A DNA stretch of 64,000 nt from Micavibrio aeruginosavorus_D (GTDB lineage: Bacteria; Pseudomonadota; Alphaproteobacteria; Micavibrionales; Micavibrionaceae), in assembly GCF_051245535.1 (NCBI RefSeq), contig NZ_CP195303.1, forward strand, positions 2,108,001-2,172,000, given 5' to 3'. Position 1 is the first letter of the stretch. The number at the start of each line of letters is the position of its first letter. The notes below the pieces were generated by a model. That model was not told where the DNA came from. It made no database searches and was given only the letters and a program-made list of their open reading frames with translations. Shown here piece by piece: positions 24,765 through 33,015 of the stretch. Made by a program: the position numbers and the translations under genes.

Positions 24765-27575
24765 TTATCGACAGATCTGGTAATACGCGGTGCCGCCATC
24801 GGTGTATTGATACGCGCCCCGGGAATACGTGGTCCCGCTATAAACAACGGATGTTTGACCCGCGGCTCCGCCGAACAGAACGAACGTTCCATACCACATG
24901 GCCGCACTGGATGTCCCGCTGTTAATGGCCCAGTAATAATAATTGGGCGTTGACGGACCGGACAGGTCAAAGCGGCAATCCAACGGATTTTTCGTGGTCA
25001 CACTCCACGCATTGGTGACGCCGCCCACGTTGACTGTCGCGCTCAGGGCCGTCAAACCCGCACCGGAACTGGTCAGCCGCACACGCAATGTTTGCCCGTT
25101 GGTGATGGACCCGCTGGTGGTCCATGCGCCGCCATTGATGCTGATCTGTGGGCTGCCACCACCGGATACGGACACGGATGTGGCGGCGTTGATCCCGGAA
25201 ATTGTCAGTGTGTTCGAAGTTGTCAGTGTCGATAACTCCGCGCCCGTCACGTCCGTGAAATTAAACGCATTCGGAACGGTATCGTTCAGTGTTGTCACGC
25301 TCCACGCATCGGTAACGCCGCCCACATTGACCGTCGCGGTCAGGGCGGTTGTATAAGCGGCGGAACTGGTCAGGCGGACCTGTAATGTTTGCCCGTTGGT
25401 GATGGACCCGCTGGTGGTCCATGCGCCGCCAGCGATGCTGATCTGCGGGCTGCCGCCACCGGATACGGATACGGGCGTGGCCGCGTTAATCCCGGCGATG
25501 GTGATGCTGTTCGATGTGCGTAATGTCGACAATGGGACGGCGGTTTGGTCGGTGAACGTAAATGCATTCGGGATCGTGTCATCCAGCGTGCGCACGGTCC
25601 ACGCGTCGGTGACACCGCCGACATTGACGGTGGCGGTGAGTGTTGTGCTGTTGCTGGGCGAGCTGGTCAGGCGAACTTGCAATGTCTGGCCGTTCGTGAT
25701 GGATCCACTGGTGGTCCATGCGCCCCCGGCAATACTGATTTGTGGCGAACCCGTGCCGGAAACCGAGACCGGTGTCGCCGCATTGATGCCTCCGATGGTG
25801 ATGCTGTTCGATGTGCGTAATGTCGACAATGGGACGGCGGTTTGGTCGGTGAACGTAAACGCATTCGGAACGGTATCGTTCAGCGTTGTCACGCTCCACG
25901 CATCGGTAACACCGCCGACATTGACCGTGGCGGTCAGGGCGGTTGTATAGGCGGCAGAGCTGGTCAGGCGGACCTGTAATGTTTGCCCGTTGGTGATGGA
26001 CCCGCTGGTGGTCCACGCACCGCCAGCAATGCTGATTTGTGGGCTGCCTGTGCCGGACACGGACACGGATGTTGCACCTGTGATGCCGGATATTGCGATG
26101 CTGTTCGATGTCGTCAGGGTGGACAGGGCCGCGCCCGTAACGTCGGTGAAGGTAAAGGCGTTCGGAATTGTGTCATCCAATGTGCGCACCGTCCACGCGT
26201 CGGTGACGCCGCCGACATTGACCGTGGCGGTCAATGTCGTGCTGTTGCTGGGCGAACTGGTCAGGCGGACCTGTAATGTTTGGCCGTTGGTGATGGACCC
26301 GCTGGTGGTCCATGCGCCGCCATTGATGCTGATTTGTGGGCTGCCTGTGCCGGATACGGACACGGGTGTGGCGCCGGTTATTCCGGATAGCGTGATGCTG
26401 TTCGATGTCGTCAGGCTTGACAGAGTAGCGCCTGTGACGTCGGTGAAGGTAAAGGCGCCGGGGGTCGTGTCATCCAATGTGCGCACGGTCCACACGTCGG
26501 TGATACCACCGACATCGATCGTGGCGGTCAGCGTTGTGCTGTTGCTGGCTGAACTGGTCAGGCGCAGTTGCAATGTTTGCCCATTGGCAATGGTGCCGCT
26601 GGTGGTCCACGCGCCGCCATTGATACTGAATTCCGGCGTGCCATCGCCCGTCATCGTGACGGCGGTGGGTGCACCCAGACCCGCGATGGTGATGCTGTTG
26701 GATGGCGTCAGGGTGGATAGTGCGATGCCCGTCAGGTCCGTGAAGGTAAAGGCGTTCGGCACTGTATCTTTCAACGTCGTCACCGCCCATGGGTATGGAA
26801 TGCCACCAATCACCACGATCGCATCGTGGAGGGTGTCATAGGCGTTGGCACTGGTCAGACGGAGTTTGAGGGAATCTCCGTCGGCAATGACGCCGCCGGT
26901 TTGCCAAGGACCATTATTGATGCTGAATTCCGGTGTGCCATCGCCCGTAATCGTGATGAGGGACGGCGTGTTCATGCCGGAAATCACGACGTAGTTGGAT
27001 TCCGTCGTGGTGTTCATCGCGGCATCGGCTACGTCGTCAAATCCTGTATTGTCGGGCTGGTTGTCCAGAATGATGTCGCCGACACCGACACTGACCCACA
27101 AATCCCCTTCGCAATATTGCAGGACGTTGTAATCGGTGTTGTAGACAACGGTGCCTTCGGGGCGGGCGGGGTTGACGCATCCGCTGCCGCCATTGCCCGC
27201 CGGGGCGGCAGACACCCAAGTGGTGCCGTTGCAATATTGCAGGACGTGGGATGTTTGGTTGTAAACGATTTTGCCGGGGCTGCCCGCCGGGTTGGAACAC
27301 CCGCTGCCCCCGGCCGGAACGCCGTCATAGGGGAAGCTGATCCATTCCAAGGCGTTGCAATAGGCCGGGACGTTGGACGGGGTAAACACGACGATTTTGC
27401 CCGTTGCGCCCACCGGGTTGTTACAGGCGGCGTGGGCGGGGGCGGAGAAGCTGGCCAAAGCCAACACGCTGACAATCAACAGAAAAAGGACCCGGAGACG
27501 GAGCCCGGGGTATCGTTTGGTACGCAGAGTGGGCGGGTTATATTGCCCTTTTCGTAACAACACACTGAAAAACAA
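24765..27575 (-). CDS. Large secreted repeat protein, seven ~99-residue beta-rich repeats
   Basis: The product has about 936 residues. The start is uncertain: TTG at 27573-27575 or GTG four codons later, neither with a good ribosome site. A signal peptide (VLFLLIVSVLALASFSAPAHA) ends near residue 49. Residues 50-166 hold three short units built as CxNPxGxxGKIVYN...YCNGTTWV. Seven tandem Ig-like repeats follow (about 167-864), each with FTFTD, SNSITISGI, SINGGAWTTSGSITNGQ and VNVGGVTDAW. A 72-residue tail with Cys (LDCRFDL, YYQICR) closes it. It is probably a cell-surface adhesin or stalk. The stop lies 3 bp from that of the converging helicase. Confidence 0.85.
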   Translation of the reverse strand: MFFSVLLRKGQYNPPTLRTKRYPGLRLRVLFLLIVSVLALASFSAPAHAACNNPVGATGKIVVFTPSNVPAYCNALEWISFPYDGVPAGGSGCSNPAGSPGKIVYNQTSHVLQYCNGTTWVSAAPAGNGGSGCVNPARPEGTVVYNTDYNVLQYCEGDLWVSVGVGDIILDNQPDNTGFDDVADAAMNTTTESNYVVISGMNTPSLITITGDGTPEFSINNGPWQTGGVIADGDSLKLRLTSANAYDTLHDAIVVIGGIPYPWAVTTLKDTVPNAFTFTDLTGIALSTLTPSNSITIAGLGAPTAVTMTGDGTPEFSINGGAWTTSGTIANGQTLQLRLTSSASNSTTLTATIDVGGITDVWTVRTLDDTTPGAFTFTDVTGATLSSLTTSNSITLSGITGATPVSVSGTGSPQISINGGAWTTSGSITNGQTLQVRLTSSPSNSTTLTATVNVGGVTDAWTVRTLDDTIPNAFTFTDVTGAALSTLTTSNSIAISGITGATSVSVSGTGSPQISIAGGAWTTSGSITNGQTLQVRLTSSAAYTTALTATVNVGGVTDAWSVTTLNDTVPNAFTFTDQTAVPLSTLRTSNSITIGGINAATPVSVSGTGSPQISIAGGAWTTSGSITNGQTLQVRLTSSPSNSTTLTATVNVGGVTDAWTVRTLDDTIPNAFTFTDQTAVPLSTLRTSNSITIAGINAATPVSVSGGGSPQISIAGGAWTTSGSITNGQTLQVRLTSSAAYTTALTATVNVGGVTDAWSVTTLNDTVPNAFNFTDVTGAELSTLTTSNTLTISGINAATSVSVSGGGSPQISINGGAWTTSGSITNGQTLRVRLTSSGAGLTALSATVNVGGVTNAWSVTTKNPLDCRFDLSGPSTPNYYYWAINSGTSSAAMWYGTFVLFGGAAGQTSVVYSGTTYSRGAYQYTDGGTAYYQICR
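24984..26765 (-). repeat. Six tandem 297-bp coding repeats
   Basis: Within the secreted repeat protein, six consecutive units of exactly 99 codons lie head to tail; a seventh, more divergent unit precedes them at about 26766-27077. Units 3 and 5 end alike, as do units 4 and 6, so the underlying duplication step looks like a two-unit, 594-bp block. Long stretches are identical at the DNA level, for example around 25501-25560 and 25798-25857. Confidence 0.85.
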
Positions 27576-27833
27576 TTCAAAAATCCTGGTTTTCGCCAGG
27601 CGTCCGGTCCTCCCCGTCGCCGTACATCAGAATATGGTGATGTAAGGGTAAACAACCCACTAGCCTGAGGGATATGTTCTGGAAAACAATCTGGGGGACC
27701 GTGGTGCGGATTTGGCCCGGCGGAATTGCTTGGATTACCCCCTCTGTGCGGCTGGACAGGGCGGGTGCGGGTTGCCATAGTGGGCACAGTTTTTTCTCAC
27801 GCTTTTCAATGGGTTTAGCCAAGGGCTCTGGAT

Positions 27834-28805
27834 ATGTCGATCGGACCAAAAATCGCAACAGTTTTCGGTGGCTCCGGCTTTGTCGGGCGGTATGTGGTAC
27901 AGGCGCTGGCCCGGGCCGGATATACGGTCAAGGTCGCCAGCCGCGCGGCGGAATCGGCGTACTTCCTGCGCCCCTATGGCACCGTGGGACAGATCGTTCC
28001 GATGACGTGCAATGTGCGCGATCGCGCCAGTGTTGAACGCGTGATCGCCGGATCATCCGTGGTCGTGAATTGCATCGGCATTTTGTATGAACGCAAACGC
28101 GGTGATTTCAAACGCCTGCACACCGACCTGCCACAGACCATTGCAGAAATTTGCACGGCGCAAAATGTATCGCGGCTTGTTCATATTTCCGCATTGGGTG
28201 CCGATCGTGGTCAATCGCGGTATGCGCGCACGAAACTGGCGGGGGAACAGGCGGTTCTGGCCGCGTTTCCGAATGCCACCATTCTGCGCCCGTCTGTGAT
28301 CTTTGGGCCGGAAGATGATTTCTTCAACCGCTTTGCCTCTATGGCGGGTTTTATGCCGGCCTTGCCGTTGATTGGCGGTGGCATGACACGGTTCCAGCCG
28401 GTGTATGTGCGCGATGTTGCCGATGCGGTTATTTCCGCCGCCACCCATTCCGCCTTTGGCCACAGCGGTGCGCTGGGGCAGGTGTTTGAACTGGGCGGGC
28501 CAGAGGTTTTGAACTTCCGCGATATTTACAGCCGCCTGTTTTCCTATATCGGCAAGCGGTGCGGCATGATGAATATGCCGTTTGCGATTGCGTCTTTGCA
28601 GGCGGGTGTTTTGCAATTTATTCCGCCGAAACCGATCCTGACCCCGGATCAGGTGAAATCCCTGAAGACCGATAATGTGGTGCAGGATGATGCGATGACG
28701 CTGGACGATCTGGGTGTAACCGCCACGGGGATGAGCTTGATCGTCCCTGCCTATCTGGAACGGTTCCGCCCCGGTGGACGCTTTGGCGACAAGAAACGGG
28801 CCTGA
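27834..28805 (+). CDS. NAD(P)-binding SDR protein, complex I NDUFA9-like
   Basis: The product has 323 residues. The Rossmann motif is at the start: IATVFGGSGFVGRYVVQALA. Further family features are VVVNCIGILYERKRGDF, LVHISALGADRGQSRYARTK (with the Tyr...Lys spacing altered, as in atypical SDRs), ILRPSVIFGPEDDFFNRF and PVYVRDVADAV. This profile fits the NDUFA9-like group found in alphaproteobacteria, an assembly or accessory subunit of respiratory complex I. The gene is followed 7 bp later by the surA-like gene. Confidence 0.88.
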   Translation: MSIGPKIATVFGGSGFVGRYVVQALARAGYTVKVASRAAESAYFLRPYGTVGQIVPMTCNVRDRASVERVIAGSSVVVNCIGILYERKRGDFKRLHTDLPQTIAEICTAQNVSRLVHISALGADRGQSRYARTKLAGEQAVLAAFPNATILRPSVIFGPEDDFFNRFASMAGFMPALPLIGGGMTRFQPVYVRDVADAVISAATHSAFGHSGALGQVFELGGPEVLNFRDIYSRLFSYIGKRCGMMNMPFAIASLQAGVLQFIPPKPILTPDQVKSLKTDNVVQDDAMTLDDLGVTATGMSLIVPAYLERFRPGGRFGDKKRA

Positions 28806-28812
28806 TCAATTC

Positions 28813-29790
28813 ATGGAAAAACGAATGATGAAAACACGTATTCTGGCTGCGGCCACCGTTCTGGCTTTGCTGGGTGGCGGTCTTGTGACCAGCGCCCCTG
28901 TGGCCCATGCCGCTTCGGCGCAAGAGGGCATCGCCGCTGTGGTCAATCAGGGTGTGATTACCCATTCCGATGTTAATGAACGTATGCGGTTGGTGATGGC
29001 GTCATCGGGCTTGCCGAACACGGACGACGTGCGGACCAAAATCCGCCCGCAAATTCTGAACATGCTGATTGATGAAACCCTGCAGATGCAGGAAGCCAAG
29101 CGTCTTGAAATCGAAATCACGCCGGAGGAAGTTGAATCCGGCATCGATATGGTGGCGCAGAACAACAAGATCGATCCGGCCCAATTCCGCAAAATGCTGG
29201 CGGGCAGCGGGATTAAAATGGCCACCATGGCGGATCAGGTCCGGTCCCAGATGGCGTGGGGCAAGGTGATCCAGCAGAAATTGCGATCCAAGGTCACGGT
29301 CAGCGAAACCGACATTGATGCGCGCCTGAACTTCATGCAATCCAGCGCGGGGAAAATGCAATATCTGGTCGGTGAAATTTTCCTGCCCGTGGATAGCCCG
29401 GCGGAAGATGGCAATGTGCGCCAATTGGCGCAAAAGCTGACCGCCGAAATCGCGGCGGGCAAGGCCCCGTTCCCGCAAGTGGCCGCGCAATTTTCGCAAG
29501 GCCCCTCCGCCGCGCGCGGCGGTGACGTTGGTTGGGTGCAGGAAGGGCAATTGCCCGATGCGCTGGATCAGGCGCTGGCCACGATGAAAGAAGGCGATAT
29601 GTCGCAGCCGCTGCGCTCGCTGACCGGGTATCATATTCTGCTGGTGCGCTCCAAACGGACATTGTCCGCCGATGCCCTGCCCAGCCGTGATGACATTGCG
29701 CAAAAAATCGGCACGGAAACATTGGATCGCCTGCAGCGCCGCTATATGCTGGATTTGAAATCCGAGGCGTTTATTGAACGTCGTGTGTAG
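28813..29790 (+). CDS. surA: Periplasmic chaperone/peptidyl-prolyl isomerase, SurA-like
   Basis: The product is about 325 residues. The start is ATG 28813 or 28825/28828; GGAAAA precedes the latter pair. A signal peptide (RILAAATVLALLGGG...VAHA) is followed by the SurA N-terminal chaperone region: GIAAVVNQGVITHSDVNERM, ILNMLIDETLQMQEAKR. One parvulin domain follows: QLAQKLTAEIAAGKAPFPQV, GDVGWVQEGQLPDALDQAL, LRSLTGYHILLV. SurA helps fold and deliver outer-membrane proteins. Here the next gene is rsmA, so pdxA, often between them in other genomes, is absent; a repeat (29799-29877) fills the gap. Confidence 0.88.
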   Translation: MEKRMMKTRILAAATVLALLGGGLVTSAPVAHAASAQEGIAAVVNQGVITHSDVNERMRLVMASSGLPNTDDVRTKIRPQILNMLIDETLQMQEAKRLEIEITPEEVESGIDMVAQNNKIDPAQFRKMLAGSGIKMATMADQVRSQMAWGKVIQQKLRSKVTVSETDIDARLNFMQSSAGKMQYLVGEIFLPVDSPAEDGNVRQLAQKLTAEIAAGKAPFPQVAAQFSQGPSAARGGDVGWVQEGQLPDALDQALATMKEGDMSQPLRSLTGYHILLVRSKRTLSADALPSRDDIAQKIGTETLDRLQRRYMLDLKSEAFIERRV

Positions 29791-29798
29791 GCGCAACC

Positions 29799-29877
29799 TG
29801 TCATCCCGAACGATAGTGAGGGATCTCATCTTGGATGAAGGTGAGATCCCTCGTCGCTTCGCTCGCTCGGGATGACA
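29799..29877. repeat. Palindromic intergenic repeat between surA and rsmA
   Basis: The element opens with TGTCATCCCGAACGATAGTG and closes with CGCTCGGGATGACA. The inner arms GGGATCTCAT and ATGAGATCCC-like pieces are also complementary. It is a relative of the copies at 1139 and 30823. Confidence 0.75.
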
Positions 29878-29891
29878 AGCAAGGATATGCT

Positions 29892-30794
29892 GTGAATCAA
29901 TCGGACGACAAAAAAACCTTCCCAAAAACCCCCGCCATCGTGGCGGCGGTGGATGCGTTGCCGCCTTTGCGCGACGTTATTGCCGCGCATGAATTGCGCG
30001 CCGAAAAGAAGCTGGGGCAGAATTTTATCCTCGACCTCAACATCACCGATAAAATTGCGCGGGCGGCCGGGGATTTGAACGGCATTGTGGCGATTGAAAT
30101 TGGCCCCGGTCCGGGCGGGTTGACGCGGGCGCTGGTGCGATCCGATGCGGACCGTGTGATTGCCGTGGAATATGACACGCGCGCCATTGCCGCGTTACAG
30201 GGGTTGAAGGATGCGGCGGGGCCGCGTTTGGATCTGCTCCATGCGGATGCGCTGAAACTCAATCTGCTGGATCTGGTGCCGGGGTCGCGCCGCGCGATTA
30301 TTGCGAACCTGCCCTATAACATTGCCACGCCGTTGCTGATTGGCTGGCTGAAACAATGGCATGCCGACCCACAGGCCTATGACAGCATCACGATTATGGT
30401 CCAGCGCGAAGTGGCCGAACGGATGTCTGCTGCACCGGGGACGGATCATTACGGGCGTCTGTCGGTGTTGGTTGGCTGGCTGTGTCAGGCGACAATGATG
30501 TTCGACCTGCCCCCGTCGGCCTTCGTTCCGCCGCCCAAGGTGACATCGACGGTGGTGCATCTGACCCGCCATGCGGTGACGGGCGGTGTCCCCGCACAAA
30601 TCCCCAGTTTTAAAACGGTGGAGCGGGTGACGGCGGCGGCCTTTGGCCAGCGCCGGAAAATGCTGCGCCAATCCCTGAAAACCTTCCCCGGTTTGCTGGA
30701 ATCCTGCGGGATTGATGGCACTAAACGGGCGGAACAACTGCCCGTGTCCGACTTTCTGGCCATGGCCACCCGTCTGGATCAATCCGGCGCTTAA
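29892..30794 (+). CDS. rsmA: 16S rRNA (adenine1518/1519-N6)-dimethyltransferase
   Basis: The chosen GTG at 29892 has AAGGA upstream; an open extension to 29835 runs into the repeat. The product has about 300 residues. SAM-dependent motifs are clear: KLGQNFILDLNITDKIARA at the N-terminus, VAIEIGPGPGGLTRALV, VIAVEYDTRAIAAL and the catalytic NLPYNIATPLLIGWL. The C-terminal VSDFLAMATRLDQ fits the KsgA helical end. RsmA dimethylates two adjacent adenines in helix 45 of 16S rRNA late in small-subunit assembly. It follows surA, a common arrangement. Confidence 0.95.
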   Translation: MNQSDDKKTFPKTPAIVAAVDALPPLRDVIAAHELRAEKKLGQNFILDLNITDKIARAAGDLNGIVAIEIGPGPGGLTRALVRSDADRVIAVEYDTRAIAALQGLKDAAGPRLDLLHADALKLNLLDLVPGSRRAIIANLPYNIATPLLIGWLKQWHADPQAYDSITIMVQREVAERMSAAPGTDHYGRLSVLVGWLCQATMMFDLPPSAFVPPPKVTSTVVHLTRHAVTGGVPAQIPSFKTVERVTAAAFGQRRKMLRQSLKTFPGLLESCGIDGTKRAEQLPVSDFLAMATRLDQSGA

Positions 30795-30822
30795 GGGCGG
30801 GGTCCCCGTCTTTTTTTCCGCT

Positions 30823-30908
30823 GTCATCCCCGCCTTGTGCGGGGATCCGGAGAAGACCGGGATAATTTTGCCTTGTGGCCCCGGATCCCCGCACAAGGCG
30901 GGGATGAC
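30823..30908. repeat. Palindromic intergenic repeat with perfect 28-bp arms
   Basis: The arms GTCATCCCCGCCTTGTGCGG... (30823-30850) and its exact reverse complement (30881-30908) are 28 bp each, separated by 30 bp. It is the best preserved copy of the GTCATCCC family in the window, between rsmA and the CMP-kinase-like gene. Confidence 0.9.
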
Positions 30909-30966
30909 GATGGAGGGGGTGGGGATCAGGGCTTGACCAACGGGCTTTGGCCCCTTAGGAAAAAGC

Positions 30967-31554
30967 ATGACCACAGAGAATCTTTTACGCATCACCATCA
31001 CCGGCGACCCGGGCAGCGGCAAAACCACCTTTGCCCGCACCGTGTCGGAAAAAACCGGCTTCCCGTTGATCACCACCGGGAATATTTTCCGCCAATTGGC
31101 CGCGGAAAAGGGCGTATCCGTCACCGAACTCAACGAAATGGCTGAAAAACAGGCGGAGTTGGACCATCTGGTCGATAACTATCTGGTTGGCATGAATGAC
31201 CAGCCGGGCGACTTGGTTCTCGATTCCCGCATGGCCTGGCATTTCGTGAAAAACACGTTGAAGGTTCGCCTGACGGTCGATCTGGATGTCGCGGTTCAGC
31301 GCATTTTCAAAGACACGGCGGAACTGCGCGAAACATTCCGCGATCTCGACCACGCGATGGAAGAGGTGGACCGCCGCCGCAAAAGCGAAATTCTGCGCTA
31401 TAAAACCTTGTACGGCGTCGATATTGGCGATGAACGGAATTTTGATCTGGTCATCAACACCTCGCACAAGGCGAAGGAAGATATCACGGTGGAATTCGAC
31501 AAAACCTTCGCCGCTTATTGCGCGAAAATGGGTCGGACCATCACCGGGTTTTAA
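30967..31554 (+). CDS. Cytidylate kinase-like P-loop nucleotide kinase
   Basis: The product has 195 residues. The P-loop is LRITITGDPGSGKTTFARTV. A kinase pattern follows: PLITTGNIFRQLAAEKGVSV, then DLVLDSRMAWHF (the D-S-R pattern seen in CMP kinases), then a lid region with DHAMEEVDRRRKSEILRYK. This resembles the short archaeal-type cytidylate kinase family (Cmk2) rather than the 230-residue bacterial Cmk. The likely reaction is phosphate transfer from ATP to CMP or a related nucleotide. The stop is 3 bp before the SDR gene, so they form an operon. Confidence 0.8.
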   Translation: MTTENLLRITITGDPGSGKTTFARTVSEKTGFPLITTGNIFRQLAAEKGVSVTELNEMAEKQAELDHLVDNYLVGMNDQPGDLVLDSRMAWHFVKNTLKVRLTVDLDVAVQRIFKDTAELRETFRDLDHAMEEVDRRRKSEILRYKTLYGVDIGDERNFDLVINTSHKAKEDITVEFDKTFAAYCAKMGRTITGF

Positions 31555-31557
31555 TCC

Positions 31558-32346
31558 ATGCACAATCCAAAAATCATCATCATCACCGGCGCGTCCAGCG
31601 GTATTGGCGCGGCGCTGGCGCTGTATTATGCGGGCGCTGGTGTTGCGCTGGGCCTGACGGGGCGCGATGCGGCGCGGCTGGAGGCTGTGGCCAATGCGTG
31701 CCAGCGCAAGGGCGCAACGGTGGAAGCGCGCGTGATCAGCGTGACCGACCGTGCGCGCATGGCGGAATGGATTGGGGCCTTTCATGCGCGGCACGGTGTG
31801 CTGGATCTGGTCATCGCCAATGCGGGCATTTCCGGCGGCACCGGCGGCGCACCCACCGTGGGCGAAGACCCCGATCAGGTGCGGGCCTTGTTCGCCACCA
31901 ATGTGGATGGCGTGTTGAATACGGTTGAACCGGCCCTGCCCATCATGGCCGCGCAGAAGGTGGGCCAGATCGCGATTATGAGCTCACTGGCGAGCTTTGG
32001 TCCGTGGCCCGGCGCGCCAGCCTATGGCGCGACCAAGGCCGCTGTACGCCTGTATGGCGAGGCGCTGGCGGGGTCTGTGCGCAGCAAGGGGATTGAGGTC
32101 AGTGTGATCTGCCCCGGTTTTGTGCAAAGCAACATGACGGCGGTGAATGATTACCCCATGCCCTTTATGATGGATGCCGACCGCGCGGCGGCGCGGATTG
32201 CCGCGGGTTTGGCGACGGGACGCGTGCGTGTGGCCTTCCCATGGCCCGCTTATTTGATCGCCGGATTCTTGGGGTTTTTGCCACCGGAATGGAGCACGCG
32301 CTGGCTGGCGAAATTGCCACAAAAGCCTCAATCTAAAAGAATCTGA
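31558..32346 (+). CDS. Short-chain dehydrogenase/reductase
   Basis: The product has 262 residues. Classical SDR signatures are TGASSGIGAALALYY (cofactor binding), VIANAGISGG, SSLASFGPWPGAPAYGATKAAV (catalytic Ser, Tyr and Lys) and VICPGFVQSNMT. The C-terminus is partly hydrophobic (FPWPAYLIAGFLGFLP), as in membrane-associated SDRs. The substrate is unknown. It is the second gene of the operon that starts with the CMP-kinase-like gene and is followed by an AT-rich terminator. Confidence 0.9.
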   Translation: MHNPKIIIITGASSGIGAALALYYAGAGVALGLTGRDAARLEAVANACQRKGATVEARVISVTDRARMAEWIGAFHARHGVLDLVIANAGISGGTGGAPTVGEDPDQVRALFATNVDGVLNTVEPALPIMAAQKVGQIAIMSSLASFGPWPGAPAYGATKAAVRLYGEALAGSVRSKGIEVSVICPGFVQSNMTAVNDYPMPFMMDADRAAARIAAGLATGRVRVAFPWPAYLIAGFLGFLPPEWSTRWLAKLPQKPQSKRI

Positions 32347-32691
32347 AGCGTTTATTAAACCCCTGTGTAAATTTACTAAACCAGACGGTTTATAAATTTT
32401 TTCACTCAATTAGCATCTTTTCATGCGATAATAGAAACACTACTCTGGGGGTTCAATTTTAAAGGGTGATGGGTTTTTCCTGCATCTGTCCGTATGTGAA
32501 GCCTTAAACTGCGACGCATACGCAAAAACAATAATAAACATGACGGACGCATTCCCCATCATACGCTTACTGCGTAACGGTGCAGCTGCATCGTCTTTGA
32601 GTAGAGTATGACCTGGGGCGTTACAATGCGGTGTTGCACCATCTCGTGCCATCAGGGTTGTAACAGGGCGGATAGAAAACCGGCGGCCATT
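32347..32691. other. Gene-free interval before arsR-type gene
   Basis: Apart from the hairpin at 32369-32402, this roughly 345 bp stretch holds no convincing gene. It is AT-rich near the start and contains no clear -35/-10 pair. A minus-strand open frame at 32440-32841 overlaps the regulator gene antisense and looks like a shadow. Confidence 0.5.
32369..32402 (+). terminator. AT-rich hairpin terminator after SDR gene
   Basis: The stem AAATTTACTAAACC (32369-32382) pairs with GGTTTATAAATTT (32387-32399) with one bulged base, a 4-base loop and a T run to 32402. It ends the CMP-kinase/SDR operon. Confidence 0.7.
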
Positions 32692-33009
32692 ATGGACGTT
32701 AAAGAAGTCGAGCGGAACATTGAGGTTGCGGTAAACCTCCTGAAGGCGTTGTCCAACGAACGGCGTTTGATGGTCATTTGCGCCTTGTATCAGGGCGAAA
32801 AAAGCGTTGGCGAACTGGAAAAAATCGTCGGCCTGTCGCAATCGGCTTTATCCCAGCATCTGGCGCGCCTGCGCCGCGACGGTTTGGTCAACACGCGCCG
32901 TGATGCGCAAACAATCTATTATTCCATGAATGATCGTGCGACGAAGGCCATTCTGGGCACGCTGTACGATATCTACAGCCCGCATATGGGCGACGGGTCT
33001 GTGACCTGA
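32692..33009 (+). CDS. ArsR/SmtB-family regulator, BigR/SqrR-like
   Basis: The ATG at 32692 gives 105 residues; an earlier in-frame start at 32608 adds an unlikely leader. The winged helix is complete: LLKALSNERRLMVICALYQGE, SVGELEKIVGLSQSALSQH (recognition helix), LARLRRDGLVNTRRDAQTIYY. The Cys in MVICAL matches the first sulfide-sensing Cys of BigR/SqrR. The position of the second (in LYxIYC of those proteins) reads LYDIYSPHM, so the disulfide switch is probably lost. No metalloregulator metal site is obvious. The target may be itself or unlinked genes; no neighbour is a sulfur gene. Confidence 0.88.
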   Translation: MDVKEVERNIEVAVNLLKALSNERRLMVICALYQGEKSVGELEKIVGLSQSALSQHLARLRRDGLVNTRRDAQTIYYSMNDRATKAILGTLYDIYSPHMGDGSVT

Positions 33010-33015
33010 GTTTGA

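Noticed and set aside
29002..29925. 307-codon minus-strand frame over surA
   Set aside because: Shadow of surA; it also runs through the palindromic repeat.
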